This document shows, piece by piece, positions 7,303 through 15,421 of a DNA stretch of 26,806 bases; the stretch's first letter is position 1; each line of letters opens with the position of its first letter. Where the stretch lies: NCBI GenBank assembly GCA_902461025.1, contig CABPWC010000012.1, forward strand, positions 1 to 26,806, given 5' to 3'. Both the position numbers and the translations under genes were made by a program. The notes beneath the pieces were generated by a model. The model saw nothing but the letters and a program-made list of their open reading frames with translations. It had not been told where the DNA came from and made no database searches. The stretch comes from an uncultured Streptococcus sp. GTDB lineage: Bacteria; Bacillota; Bacilli; Lactobacillales; Streptococcaceae.

Positions 7303-7338
7303 CAAGAAGGAGTAGGGGAGACCCGCTCCCTCTTGTTT
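7303..7338 (+). terminator. Hairpin after acpP (weak terminator or attenuator)
   Basis: Fourteen-position stem with two mismatches (arms 7303-7316 and 7322-7335), closed by CAAGA/TCTTG, followed by only three T bases. The short T-run suggests partial termination, leaving some transcription to enter fabK. Confidence 0.6.
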
Positions 7339-7340
7339 AG

Positions 7341-7383
7341 GTAATAGTTTGACGGTCAAATTATACTAGATTCGAACTATTAC
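7341..7383. promoter_or_regulatory. fabK control region: FabT operator, -10 box and outer dyad
   Basis: TTTGACGGTCAAA (7348-7360) is a perfect odd palindrome and matches the FabT site reported before pneumococcal fabK. It sits directly before a TATACT -10 box (7362-7367); no convincing -35 box is seen. An outer inverted repeat, GTAATAGTTTGA (7341-7352) and TCGAACTATTAC (7372-7383), pairs over 12 positions with one G-U and encloses the -10 box. Confidence 0.8.
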
Positions 7384-7407
7384 GTAAGCAAGACTTATGG
7401 AGGCAAT

Positions 7408-8382
7408 ATGAAAACACGTATCACTGAACTATTAAATATTAAATATCCAATCTTCCAAGGTGGAATGGCCTGGGTAGCAGATGGTGACTTAGCTGGAGCT
7501 GTTTCAAAAGCTGGTGGTCTCGGTATCATCGGTGGAGGAAATGCACCTAAAGAAGTGGTTAAAGCGAATATCGATAAAATCAAATCTTTAACAAACAAGC
7601 CTTTTGGTGTGAATATCATGCTCTTGTCTCCATTTGTGGATGATATCGTCGACCTCGTTATTGAAGAAGGGGTTAAGGCTGTCACAACTGGTGCAGGAAA
7701 CCCAAGTAAATACATGGAACGATTCCATGAGGCAGGGATCACTGTTATTCCTGTAGTTCCTAGTGTCGCTTTGGCCAAACGCATGGAAAAAATCGGTGCA
7801 GATGCTGTGATTGCAGAAGGTATGGAAGCTGGTGGACATATTGGTAAATTAACAACCATGACCTTGGTGCGTCAAGTTGCAGCTGCCGTTTCTATCCCTG
7901 TTATCGCTGCTGGTGGTATTGCAGACGGTGAGGGAGCAGCAGCTGGATTTATGCTTGGTGCAGAAGCTGTGCAAGTAGGAACTCGTTTCGTAGTTGCTAA
8001 AGAATCAAATGCTCATCCAAACTATAAAGCTAAAATTTTAAAAGCTCGTGATATTGACACAACCATTTCAGCACAACATTTTGGACACGCAGTTCGTGCC
8101 ATTAAAAACAAATTGACTCGTGATTTCGAGCAAGCTGAAAAAGATGCCTTTAAACAAGAAAATCCAGATTTAGAAATTTTTGAGCAGATGGGCGCAGGAG
8201 CCTTAGCTAAAGCAGTTGTCCATGGGGATGTGGATGGTGGTTCAGTGATGGCCGGCCAGATTGCAGGTTTGGTATCTAAAGAAGAAACTGTTGAAGAAAT
8301 CTTAAAAGATATTTACTACGGTGCAGCTGAAAAGATTCAAGCAGAAGCTGCTCGTTGGGCAGGAGTTACAAGAAATGACTAA
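7408..8382 (+). CDS. fabK: Enoyl-ACP reductase II (FMN-dependent)
   Basis: Reduces trans-2-enoyl-ACP with NAD(P)H and FMN, the last step of each elongation cycle. FabK replaces FabI in streptococci and is not sensitive to triclosan. It is 324 residues long with the nitronate monooxygenase-like TIM barrel fold. Motifs seen: FQGGMAWVADGDLAGAVSKAGG at the N-terminus, His144 in GMEAGGHIGK (the family's catalytic histidine), the phosphate-binding VIAAGGIADGEG and LGAEAVQVGTRF. TGGAGG at 7398-7403 precedes the ATG. It overlaps fabD by eight bases. Its own promoter carries a FabT operator, so repression by acyl-ACP-bound FabT is expected. Confidence 0.97.
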   Translation: MKTRITELLNIKYPIFQGGMAWVADGDLAGAVSKAGGLGIIGGGNAPKEVVKANIDKIKSLTNKPFGVNIMLLSPFVDDIVDLVIEEGVKAVTTGAGNPSKYMERFHEAGITVIPVVPSVALAKRMEKIGADAVIAEGMEAGGHIGKLTTMTLVRQVAAAVSIPVIAAGGIADGEGAAAGFMLGAEAVQVGTRFVVAKESNAHPNYKAKILKARDIDTTISAQHFGHAVRAIKNKLTRDFEQAEKDAFKQENPDLEIFEQMGAGALAKAVVHGDVDGGSVMAGQIAGLVSKEETVEEILKDIYYGAAEKIQAEAARWAGVTRND

Positions 8383-9295
8383 AACAGCCTTTCTATTTGC
8401 AGGTCAAGGAGCCCAGTACCTTGGAATGGGACGTGAACTATACGACCAATATGCTATCGTCAAGGAAACAATCAACCAAGCTAGCCAGGTCTTAGGTTAT
8501 GATCTTCGTGACTTGATTGATAACGATGAAGCGAAGCTAAATCAGACTCGTTACACACAACCAGCTATTTTGGCTACATCCGTTGCCATTTACCGACTAC
8601 TAAAGGAGAAAGGTTACCAACCAGATATGGTGGCAGGCCTGTCTCTTGGTGAATATTCTGCCCTTGTAGCTAGTGGCGCCTTGGATTTTGAAGATGCGGT
8701 GGCTCTAGTTGCTAAACGTGGGGCTTATATGGAAGAAGCGGCACCTGCTGGGTCTGGTAAAATGGTAGCCGTACTCAATACTCCAGTTGAAGTTATTGAA
8801 CAAGCTTGTCAAGAAGCTTCTCAACTTGGCGTTGTAACTCCAGCTAACTACAATACCCCAAGTCAAATTGTTATTGGTGGTGAGGTGGTTGCTGTGGATC
8901 GTGCAGTTGAACTCTTGCAAGAAGCAGGGGCAAAACGCTTAATTCCGCTAAATGTTTCTGGACCTTTCCATACAGCTTTATTGGAATCTGCTAGTCAAAA
9001 ATTGGCTCAAGTCTTAGAAGATGTTGAGTTTAATGATTTTGCTTGTCCACTTGTTGGTAATACAGAAGCAAAGGTCATGGAAAAAGAACGAATTGCAGAA
9101 CTCTTGACTCGTCAAGTCAAGGAACCTGTTCGTTTCTATGAAAGCATTGCAGTTATGCAAGAAGCTGGTGTGACTCGTTTTATCGAAATTGGTCCTGGGA
9201 AAGTCTTGTCAGGATTCGTTAAAAAGATTGATAAAACTGCTCAACTTGCAAATGTGGAAGATCAAGCAAGTTTACAAGCACTCTTAGAAAATTAG
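8375..9295 (+). CDS. fabD: Malonyl-CoA:ACP transacylase
   Basis: Moves malonate from CoA to ACP to supply elongation. It is 306 residues long. The N-terminal FAGQGAQYLGMG, the nucleophile Ser90 in GLSLGEYSAL, Arg115 in AKRGAYM and His199 in GPFHTALL form the expected active site. The start is MTKTAFLFAG; an earlier in-frame codon lies deep inside fabK and is rejected, because GGAG at 8362-8365 stands about 9 bases before the chosen ATG. The eight-base overlap with fabK indicates translational coupling. Confidence 0.97.
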   Translation: MTKTAFLFAGQGAQYLGMGRELYDQYAIVKETINQASQVLGYDLRDLIDNDEAKLNQTRYTQPAILATSVAIYRLLKEKGYQPDMVAGLSLGEYSALVASGALDFEDAVALVAKRGAYMEEAAPAGSGKMVAVLNTPVEVIEQACQEASQLGVVTPANYNTPSQIVIGGEVVAVDRAVELLQEAGAKRLIPLNVSGPFHTALLESASQKLAQVLEDVEFNDFACPLVGNTEAKVMEKERIAELLTRQVKEPVRFYESIAVMQEAGVTRFIEIGPGKVLSGFVKKIDKTAQLANVEDQASLQALLEN

Positions 9296-9327
9296 ATCAG
9301 GATGATAGAAGTTCTGAAAGGAGAAAA

Positions 9328-10062
9328 ATGAAACTAGAACAGAAAAATGTCTTTATTACAGGCTCAAGTCGAGGAATTGGTCTTGCCATTGCTCATAAAT
9401 TTGCCAGCTTGGGAGCCAACGTTGTCTTGAATAGTCGTGGTGAAATCTCCGAGGAGCTTCTAGACGAATTTAAACCATACGGGGTGAAGGTCCTTGCTAT
9501 TTCTGGTGATGTTTCTGACTTTACGGATGCAAAACGCATGGTGGACCAAGCCATTGAAGAGCTAGGCTCAGTTGACGTCCTAGTGAATAACGCTGGGATC
9601 ACTCAAGACACACTCATGCTGAAGATGACAGAAGAAGATTTTGAGAAGGTCTTGAAAGTCAATCTAACGGGGGCCTTCAACATGACGCAAGCAGTCTTAA
9701 AGAAGATGATAAAAGCACGTGAAGGTGCCATTATCAATATGTCTAGTGTCGTTGGTTTGATGGGAAATATCGGTCAAGCCAACTACGCTGCTTCTAAGGC
9801 TGGTCTAATTGGATTTACCAAATCAGTAGCACGTGAGGTAGCCAATCGTAATGTGCGTGTCAATGCCATTGCTCCAGGAATGATTGAATCAGATATGACT
9901 GCAGTCCTATCTGATAAGGTAAAAGATGCCATGTTGGCACAAATTCCGATGAAACAATTTGGTCAAGCTGAGCAAGTGGCAGAGGTCACAGCCTTTCTTG
10001 CAAGCCAAGATTATCTAACGGGACAAGTCATTGCAATTGATGGTGGACTTACCATGCAATAA
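9328..10062 (+). CDS. fabG: 3-oxoacyl-ACP reductase
   Basis: NADPH-dependent ketoreductase of the elongation cycle, a short-chain dehydrogenase of 244 residues. The cofactor motif TGSSRGIG is at 11-18, NNAG at 87-90, and the catalytic set is Ser140 (NMSSVVG), Tyr153 and Lys157 (YAASK). AAAGGAG at 9317-9323 lies before the ATG. It is the fifth elongation gene in a closely packed run and ends 22 bases before fabF. Confidence 0.98.
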   Translation: MKLEQKNVFITGSSRGIGLAIAHKFASLGANVVLNSRGEISEELLDEFKPYGVKVLAISGDVSDFTDAKRMVDQAIEELGSVDVLVNNAGITQDTLMLKMTEEDFEKVLKVNLTGAFNMTQAVLKKMIKAREGAIINMSSVVGLMGNIGQANYAASKAGLIGFTKSVAREVANRNVRVNAIAPGMIESDMTAVLSDKVKDAMLAQIPMKQFGQAEQVAEVTAFLASQDYLTGQVIAIDGGLTMQ

Positions 10063-10084
10063 GAGTTAAAATAGAGGTATGAAA

Positions 10085-11320
10085 ATGAAACTAAATCGTG
10101 TAGTAGTAACAGGTTATGGATTAACATCTCCAATTGGGAATACGCCAGAAGAATTTTGGAACAGTTTAAAGAATGGAAAGATTGGAATTGGTGAAATCAC
10201 CAAATTTGATCACAGTGCTTTTGATGTTCATAATGCAGCAGAAATTAACGATTTTCCGTTTGACAAATACTTTGTAAAAAAAGATACCAATCGTTTCGAT
10301 GATTATTCTTTATATGCCTTGTATGCAGCTCAAGAAGCGGTAAACAATGCAAATCTTGACGTAGAAGCGCTTGATAAAGATCGCTTTGGTGTCATTGTTG
10401 CATCAGGTATCGGTGGAATCAGAGAAATCGAAGATCAAGTCCTTCGACTTCACGAAAAAGGACCAAAACGTGTAAAACCATTGACACTTCCAAAAGCCTT
10501 GCCAAATATGGCAGCAGGAAATGTTGCTATGCGCTTTGGTGCAAATGGTATCTGTAAATCTATCAATACAGCTTGTGCTTCATCAAATGATGCTATCGGA
10601 GATGCCTTCCGTTCTATCAAGTTTGGCTTCCAAGATATCATGTTGGTTGGTGGTTCAGAATCATCTATTACTCCATTTGCGATTGCAGGTTTCCAAGCCT
10701 TAACAGCTCTTTCAACAACGGAAGATCCAACTCGTGCTTCTATTCCATTTGATAAAGACCGTAATGGATTTGTCATGGGTGAAGGATCAGGTATGTTGGT
10801 TCTTGAAAGCTTAGAACACGCAGAAAAACGTGGAGCAACGATCCTTGCCGAAGTTGTTGGTTATGGTAACACTTGTGATGCCTACCACATGACTTCTCCG
10901 CATCCAGAAGGTCAAGGTGCTATTAAAGCTATCAAACTTGCCTTGGATGAAGCTGAAATCACACCAGACCAAGTAGCATATGTCAATGCTCACGGTACAT
11001 CAACTCCAGCTAATGAAAAAGGAGAAAGTGGAGCGATTGTAGCCGTTCTTGGTAAGGAAGTACCTGTATCTTCAACCAAGTCATTTACAGGACACTTGCT
11101 AGGTGCAGCGGGTGCAGTTGAAGCCATTGCAACAATTGAAGCAATCCGTAACAACTATGTTCCAATGACAGCTGGAACCACAGAATTATCAGACTACATT
11201 GAAGCAAACGTTATTTATGGACAAGGTGTGGAACGTGAAATTCCTTATGCTATCTCAAATACCTTTGGATTTGGTGGACATAATGCAGTTCTTGCTTTCA
11301 AACGTTGGGAGAATAAGTAA
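10085..11320 (+). CDS. fabF: 3-oxoacyl-ACP synthase II
   Basis: Elongating condensing enzyme, also the one that extends cis-3 intermediates from FabM in organisms without FabB. It is 411 residues long. Catalytic residues: Cys164 in NTACASS, His303 in NAHGTSTP, Lys332 and His337 in STKSFTGHLLGAAG. Two in-frame ATGs lie six bases apart (10079 and 10085). The later one is chosen since GAGG at 10074-10077 is only one base from the first ATG but seven from the second, and MKLNRVVVTG is the usual family start. The stop codon is two bases before accB. Confidence 0.97.
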   Translation: MKLNRVVVTGYGLTSPIGNTPEEFWNSLKNGKIGIGEITKFDHSAFDVHNAAEINDFPFDKYFVKKDTNRFDDYSLYALYAAQEAVNNANLDVEALDKDRFGVIVASGIGGIREIEDQVLRLHEKGPKRVKPLTLPKALPNMAAGNVAMRFGANGICKSINTACASSNDAIGDAFRSIKFGFQDIMLVGGSESSITPFAIAGFQALTALSTTEDPTRASIPFDKDRNGFVMGEGSGMLVLESLEHAEKRGATILAEVVGYGNTCDAYHMTSPHPEGQGAIKAIKLALDEAEITPDQVAYVNAHGTSTPANEKGESGAIVAVLGKEVPVSSTKSFTGHLLGAAGAVEAIATIEAIRNNYVPMTAGTTELSDYIEANVIYGQGVEREIPYAISNTFGFGGHNAVLAFKRWENK

Positions 11321-11322
11321 AG

Positions 11323-11805
11323 ATGAATTTAAATGAAATCAAAGACTTGATGGCGCAATTTGACCAGTCAAGCTTGAAAGAATTTTCTTATAAAAATGGA
11401 ACGGATGAGTTGGTCTTCAGTAAGAATGAAGCAAAACTTGTTGCAGAAACAAGTCCAGCACCTCAACCGGTGGTTCCAGCAACTGCACCTACAGTTGCAC
11501 CACAAGCTCCAACTACAACACCAGCTGCAGAAGCAGTTTCAGAATCAAGTGTTACTGAGTCTGTAGCTGAAGGAGACCTTGTAGAAAGTCCACTTGTCGG
11601 AGTTGCTTACTTGGCTGCCGGACCTGATAAACCTAATTTTGTTTCAGTTGGTGATACTGTCAAAAAAGGCCAAACCTTGGTCATCATCGAAGCCATGAAA
11701 GTCATGAACGAAATTCCAGCACCTAAAGATGGTGTCGTAACAGAAATTCTTGTTGCCAATGAAGAAATGGTTGAGTTCGGGAAAGGCTTGGTACGTATCA
11801 AATGA
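11323..11805 (+). CDS. accB: Biotin carboxyl carrier protein of acetyl-CoA carboxylase
   Basis: Carries biotin between the carboxylase (AccC) and the transferase (AccDA). It is 160 residues long: an N-terminal helical part (1-40), a Pro/Ala/Thr-rich flexible linker (about 43-75), and a biotinyl domain with Lys126 in EAMKVMNE as the biotin site. The thumb-like insert with LAAGPDKPNF is also present. It is tightly packed: two bases after fabF and four bases overlapping fabZ. Confidence 0.97.
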   Translation: MNLNEIKDLMAQFDQSSLKEFSYKNGTDELVFSKNEAKLVAETSPAPQPVVPATAPTVAPQAPTTTPAAEAVSESSVTESVAEGDLVESPLVGVAYLAAGPDKPNFVSVGDTVKKGQTLVIIEAMKVMNEIPAPKDGVVTEILVANEEMVEFGKGLVRIK

Positions 11806-12224
11806 TTGATATTCAAGGAATTAAAGAAGCTTTGCCCCACCGCTATCCCATGCTCTTAGTGGATCGTGTCTTGGAAGTTAGCGAAGATACAATCGTTGCC
11901 ATTAAAAATGTAACGATTAACGAACCGTTCTTCAACGGACACTTTCCAGCCTACCCTGTAATGCCAGGTGTCTTAATCATGGAAGCTTTGGCACAAACAG
12001 CAGGTGTTTTGGAATTATCAAAACCTGAAAACAAAGGGAAGCTTGTTTTCTATGCTGGTATGGACAAAGTGAAATTTAAGAAACAAGTTGTTCCTGGTGA
12101 TCAGCTTGTCATGACAGCAACTTTTGTCAAACGTCGTGGCACAATCGCCGTAGTAGAAGCGAAGGCAGAAGTAGATGGTAAGCTTGCAGCAAGCGGTACT
12201 CTAACCTTTGCTATTGGAAACTAG
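11802..12224 (+). CDS. fabZ: 3-hydroxyacyl-ACP dehydratase
   Basis: Removes water from 3-hydroxyacyl-ACP to give the trans-2-enoyl-ACP used by FabK and, at ten carbons, by FabM. It is 140 residues long with the hot-dog fold. Active-site His47 is in FFNGHFPAYPVMPG and Glu61 is in MEALAQTAG. The ATG overlaps the accB stop by four bases (ATGA), so translation is coupled. Confidence 0.98.
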   Translation: MIDIQGIKEALPHRYPMLLVDRVLEVSEDTIVAIKNVTINEPFFNGHFPAYPVMPGVLIMEALAQTAGVLELSKPENKGKLVFYAGMDKVKFKKQVVPGDQLVMTATFVKRRGTIAVVEAKAEVDGKLAASGTLTFAIGN

Positions 12225-12235
12225 GGAGGTTTTCC

Positions 12236-13603
12236 ATGTTTCGTAAGATTTTAATTGCCAATCGTGGTGAAATCGCCGTTCGTATTATTCGTGCAGCACG
12301 AGAATTAGGAATTGCAACAGTCGCTGTCTATTCGTCTGCTGACAAGGAAGCTCTCCACACGCTTTTGGCTGATGAGGCTATCTGTATCGGCCCTGGGAAG
12401 GCTACAGAATCTTATCTGAACATCAATGCCATCCTATCAGCTGCGGTTTTGACTGAAGCTGAAGCTATTCACCCTGGATTTGGTTTCTTAAGTGAAAATT
12501 CCAAATTTGCAACCATGTGTGAAGAAGTTGGAATCAAATTTATCGGACCATCAGCTCGTGTCATGGATGTCATGGGAGATAAAATTAACGCCCGTGCTCA
12601 AATGATTAAGGCAAACGTGCCTGTCATTCCAGGATCAGATGGAGAAGTCCATACTGCAGAAGAGGCTCTCGCCATTGCCGAAAAAATTGGTTATCCAGTT
12701 ATGCTGAAAGCTTCAGCTGGAGGTGGTGGTAAAGGAATTCGTAAGGTTGAAAAGGCAGAAGATCTCACATCAGCCTTTGAAACAGCCTCTAGCGAAGCCA
12801 AAGCAAACTTTGGTAATGGAGCTATGTACCTAGAGCGCGTGATTTATCCTGCCCGCCATATTGAGGTACAGATTCTTGCTGACCAAATGGGACATGTGAT
12901 TCACCTAGGTGAACGTGACTGTTCGCTTCAACGAAATAACCAAAAGGTTTTAGAAGAAAGTCCTTCCATTGCTATTGGGAAAACACTTCGTAATGAAATC
13001 GGTGCTGCAGCAGTCCGTGCGGCGGAATCTGTTGGTTATGAAAATGCTGGGACCATTGAATTCCTACTAGATGAAGCAACTGGCAAATTCTACTTTATGG
13101 AGATGAATACGCGTGTCCAAGTGGAACACCCAGTAACTGAATTTGTTTCTGGAGTGGATATTGTTAAGGAACAAATCCGTATTGCAGCAGGTCAACCTTT
13201 GTCTCTGAAACAAGAAGACATTGTTCTAAAAGGACATGCTATTGAGTGTCGTATCAATGCGGAAAACCCAGCCTTTAATTTTGCACCAAGTCCTGGTAAG
13301 ATTACCAATCTTTATCTACCAAGTGGTGGTGTTGGCTTGCGTGTTGATTCTGCAGTTTATCCAGGTTATACTATTCCGCCATACTATGATAGTATGATTG
13401 CTAAAATTATTGTTCATGGTGAAAATCGTTTTGATGCACTTATGAAAATGCAACGAGCTCTATATGAACTCGAAATTGAAGGGGTCGTTACCAATGCAGA
13501 TTTCCAACTCGATTTGATTTCAGATCGTCGCGTGATAGCAGGGGACTACGATACTTCCTTCTTGATGGAAACTTTCTTACCACACTATCAAGAAAAAGAA
13601 TAA
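12236..13603 (+). CDS. accC: Acetyl-CoA carboxylase, biotin carboxylase subunit
   Basis: Carboxylates biotin on AccB with ATP and bicarbonate. It is 455 residues long: N-terminal pre-ATP-grasp domain (FRKILIANRGEIAVRIIRA), ATP-grasp domain with the glycine loop ASAGGGGKGIRKV near 160-172, catalytic region HLGERDCSLQRNNQKVLEESPS, the metal-binding FMEMNTRVQVEHPVTE, and the C-terminal domain with GHAIECRINAE. GGGAGG lies before the ATG, 11 bases after fabZ. Confidence 0.98.
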   Translation: MFRKILIANRGEIAVRIIRAARELGIATVAVYSSADKEALHTLLADEAICIGPGKATESYLNINAILSAAVLTEAEAIHPGFGFLSENSKFATMCEEVGIKFIGPSARVMDVMGDKINARAQMIKANVPVIPGSDGEVHTAEEALAIAEKIGYPVMLKASAGGGGKGIRKVEKAEDLTSAFETASSEAKANFGNGAMYLERVIYPARHIEVQILADQMGHVIHLGERDCSLQRNNQKVLEESPSIAIGKTLRNEIGAAAVRAAESVGYENAGTIEFLLDEATGKFYFMEMNTRVQVEHPVTEFVSGVDIVKEQIRIAAGQPLSLKQEDIVLKGHAIECRINAENPAFNFAPSPGKITNLYLPSGGVGLRVDSAVYPGYTIPPYYDSMIAKIIVHGENRFDALMKMQRALYELEIEGVVTNADFQLDLISDRRVIAGDYDTSFLMETFLPHYQEKE

Positions 13604-13637
13604 TATAAAAAGAGTATGAGACTGAAAAGGGGGATGT

Positions 13638-14501
13638 ATGGCTCTATTTAGTAAAAAAGATAAATATATACGAATTAATCCCAATCGTTCGACTGTAAAT
13701 CAACCTCAGATCAAGCCAGAGGTTCCAGATGAGCTCTTCTCCCAATGTCCAGGTTGCAAATATACGATTTACCAAAAGGACTTGGGGAGTGAGCGGATAT
13801 GCCCTCACTGTGGCTATACCTTCCGTATTTCAGCTCAAGAGCGTTTAGCTTTAACCATTGATATGGGAAGCTTCTTAGAGATGTTTACTGGAATTGAAAC
13901 GCAGGATCCCTTGAAATTTCCAGGCTATCAAAAGAAATTAGCCTCTATGCGTGAAAAAACTGGTCTTGATGAGGCTGTTGTCACAGGAACTGCTTTGATT
14001 AAGGGAGAAAAAGTTGCTCTCGGCATCATGGATTCTAATTTTATCATGGCATCCATGGGAACAGTCGTTGGTGAAAAAATCACAAGATTGTTTGAGTACG
14101 CAACAGCTGAAAAATTACCAGTCGTATTGTTTACAGCATCTGGTGGAGCACGTATGCAGGAAGGAATCATGAGTTTGATGCAGATGGCTAAGATTTCTGC
14201 TGCAGTTAAACGTCATTCCAATGCAGGTCTCTTTTATCTGACGATCCTTACGGATCCAACAACTGGGGGAGTGACAGCTTCCTTTGCTATGGAAGGGGAT
14301 ATCATCTTGGCAGAACCCCAAAGTTTGGTAGGTTTTGCTGGACGCCGTGTGATTGAAAATACCGTAAGGGAAGATTTGCCAGAGGATTTCCAGAAGGCAG
14401 AGTTTTTGTTAGAACATGGATTTGTGGATGCGATTGTTAAACGAAGAGAATTGCCAGATATGATTGCTCGATTAGTAAGGTTACATAAGGGGGATTGTTG
14501 A
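13638..14501 (+). CDS. accD: Acetyl-CoA carboxylase, carboxyltransferase beta subunit
   Basis: With AccA, transfers carboxyl from biotin to acetyl-CoA. It is 287 residues long. A four-cysteine zinc ribbon is present (Cys37, Cys40, Cys55, Cys58) followed by the crotonase-fold transferase domain with ASGGARMQEG and GGVTASFAMEGD, which forms the oxyanion hole. AAAGGGGG precedes the ATG; a second out-of-frame ATG just before is not used. Its stop overlaps the accA start by one base (TGATG). Confidence 0.98.
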   Translation: MALFSKKDKYIRINPNRSTVNQPQIKPEVPDELFSQCPGCKYTIYQKDLGSERICPHCGYTFRISAQERLALTIDMGSFLEMFTGIETQDPLKFPGYQKKLASMREKTGLDEAVVTGTALIKGEKVALGIMDSNFIMASMGTVVGEKITRLFEYATAEKLPVVLFTASGGARMQEGIMSLMQMAKISAAVKRHSNAGLFYLTILTDPTTGGVTASFAMEGDIILAEPQSLVGFAGRRVIENTVREDLPEDFQKAEFLLEHGFVDAIVKRRELPDMIARLVRLHKGDC

Positions 14502-15268
14502 TGAATATTGCAAAAATCGTCAGAGAAGCACGTGAACAAACCCGCTTAACTGCCTTGGACTTCGCAACAGGAATATTTGATGACTTTGTAGAGCTACATG
14601 GTGATCGCTCTTTCCGAGATGATGGTGCTGTTATTGGTGGTATCGGCTGGGTGGGGGACCAAGCAGTAACTGTTGTTGGAATTCAAAAAGGTAAAAGCTT
14701 ACAGGATAATCTTAACCGTAACTTTGGACAACCTCATCCTGAAGGTTATCGAAAAGCCCTTCGCTTGATGAAGCAGGCTGAAAAATTTGGCCGTCCTGTT
14801 ATAACCTTTATCAACACGGCTGGGGCCTATCCTGGTGTCGGAGCAGAGGAGCGTGGCCAAGGTGAAGCTATTGCCCGTAACCTTATGGAGATGAGCGATC
14901 TTAAGGTGCCAATTATTGCCATTATTATCGGTGAAGGTGGCTCAGGAGGGGCTTTAGCTCTTGCAGTAGCTGACCGTGTTTGGATGTTAGAAAACTCGAT
15001 CTATGCAGTTCTCAGTCCTGAAGGCTTTGCGTCTATTCTTTGGAAGGATGGCAGTCGTGCCATGGAAGCTGCAGAGTTGATGAAAATTACTTCATTCGAA
15101 TTGCTAGATATGAAAATTGTTGATAAGGTTATCTCTGAGGTAGGTCTATCAAGTAAAGATCTGATCAAGCAAGTCAAAGAACAACTCCGAGCAGAACTTG
15201 ATGAACTTGGTAAACTGCCACTAGAGCAGCTCATTGAGGAACGTTACCAACGCTTTAGAAAATATTAA
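14501..15268 (+). CDS. accA: Acetyl-CoA carboxylase, carboxyltransferase alpha subunit
   Basis: Partner of AccD in malonyl-CoA synthesis. It is 255 residues long, the short streptococcal form. Motifs seen: DDFVELHGDRSFRDD, FINTAGAYPGVGAEERGQGEAIARN and IGEGGSGGALALAVADR, which build the biotin and CoA sites. ATG 14501 is chosen over TTG codons at 14495 and 14498 because AAGGGGGA ends six bases before it. It is the last gene of the cluster and a terminator follows. Confidence 0.98.
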   Translation: MNIAKIVREAREQTRLTALDFATGIFDDFVELHGDRSFRDDGAVIGGIGWVGDQAVTVVGIQKGKSLQDNLNRNFGQPHPEGYRKALRLMKQAEKFGRPVITFINTAGAYPGVGAEERGQGEAIARNLMEMSDLKVPIIAIIIGEGGSGGALALAVADRVWMLENSIYAVLSPEGFASILWKDGSRAMEAAELMKITSFELLDMKIVDKVISEVGLSSKDLIKQVKEQLRAELDELGKLPLEQLIEERYQRFRKY

Positions 15269-15275
15269 AAAGTAA

Positions 15276-15305
15276 GCTAGGACTAAGATATAGTTCTAGC
15301 TTTTT
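15276..15305 (+). terminator. Terminator of the fatty acid cluster
   Basis: Ten-pair stem GCTAGGACTA/TAGTTCTAGC with one G-U pair and a five-base loop, followed by TTTTT, eight bases after the accA stop. Confidence 0.88.
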
Positions 15306-15337
15306 AGATTCTATAAAATACATTTCAGGATGAAAAA

Positions 15338-15369
15338 TTGACTCTCGCAAAAATATCTGTTAATATAAT
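15338..15369 (+). promoter_or_regulatory. Promoter of the CPBP gene
   Basis: TTGACT (15338-15343) with a 17-base spacer to TAATAT (15361-15366) preceded by TGT, an extended -10. An overlapping TATAAT at 15364-15369 would give a 20-base spacer. Confidence 0.65.
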
Positions 15370-15421
15370 AAGAGATGCGTGTGCTATAAAAATAAGTCAA
15401 CAAAGCTTTTTGGGAGTGAGT

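Noticed and set aside
8321..8374. Extension of fabD into fabK
   Set aside because: The extra residues are fabK coding sequence read in another frame; the family start lies at 8375.
15338..15421. 28-codon N-terminal extension of the CPBP protein
   Set aside because: It begins on the promoter -35 box and has no ribosome binding site.
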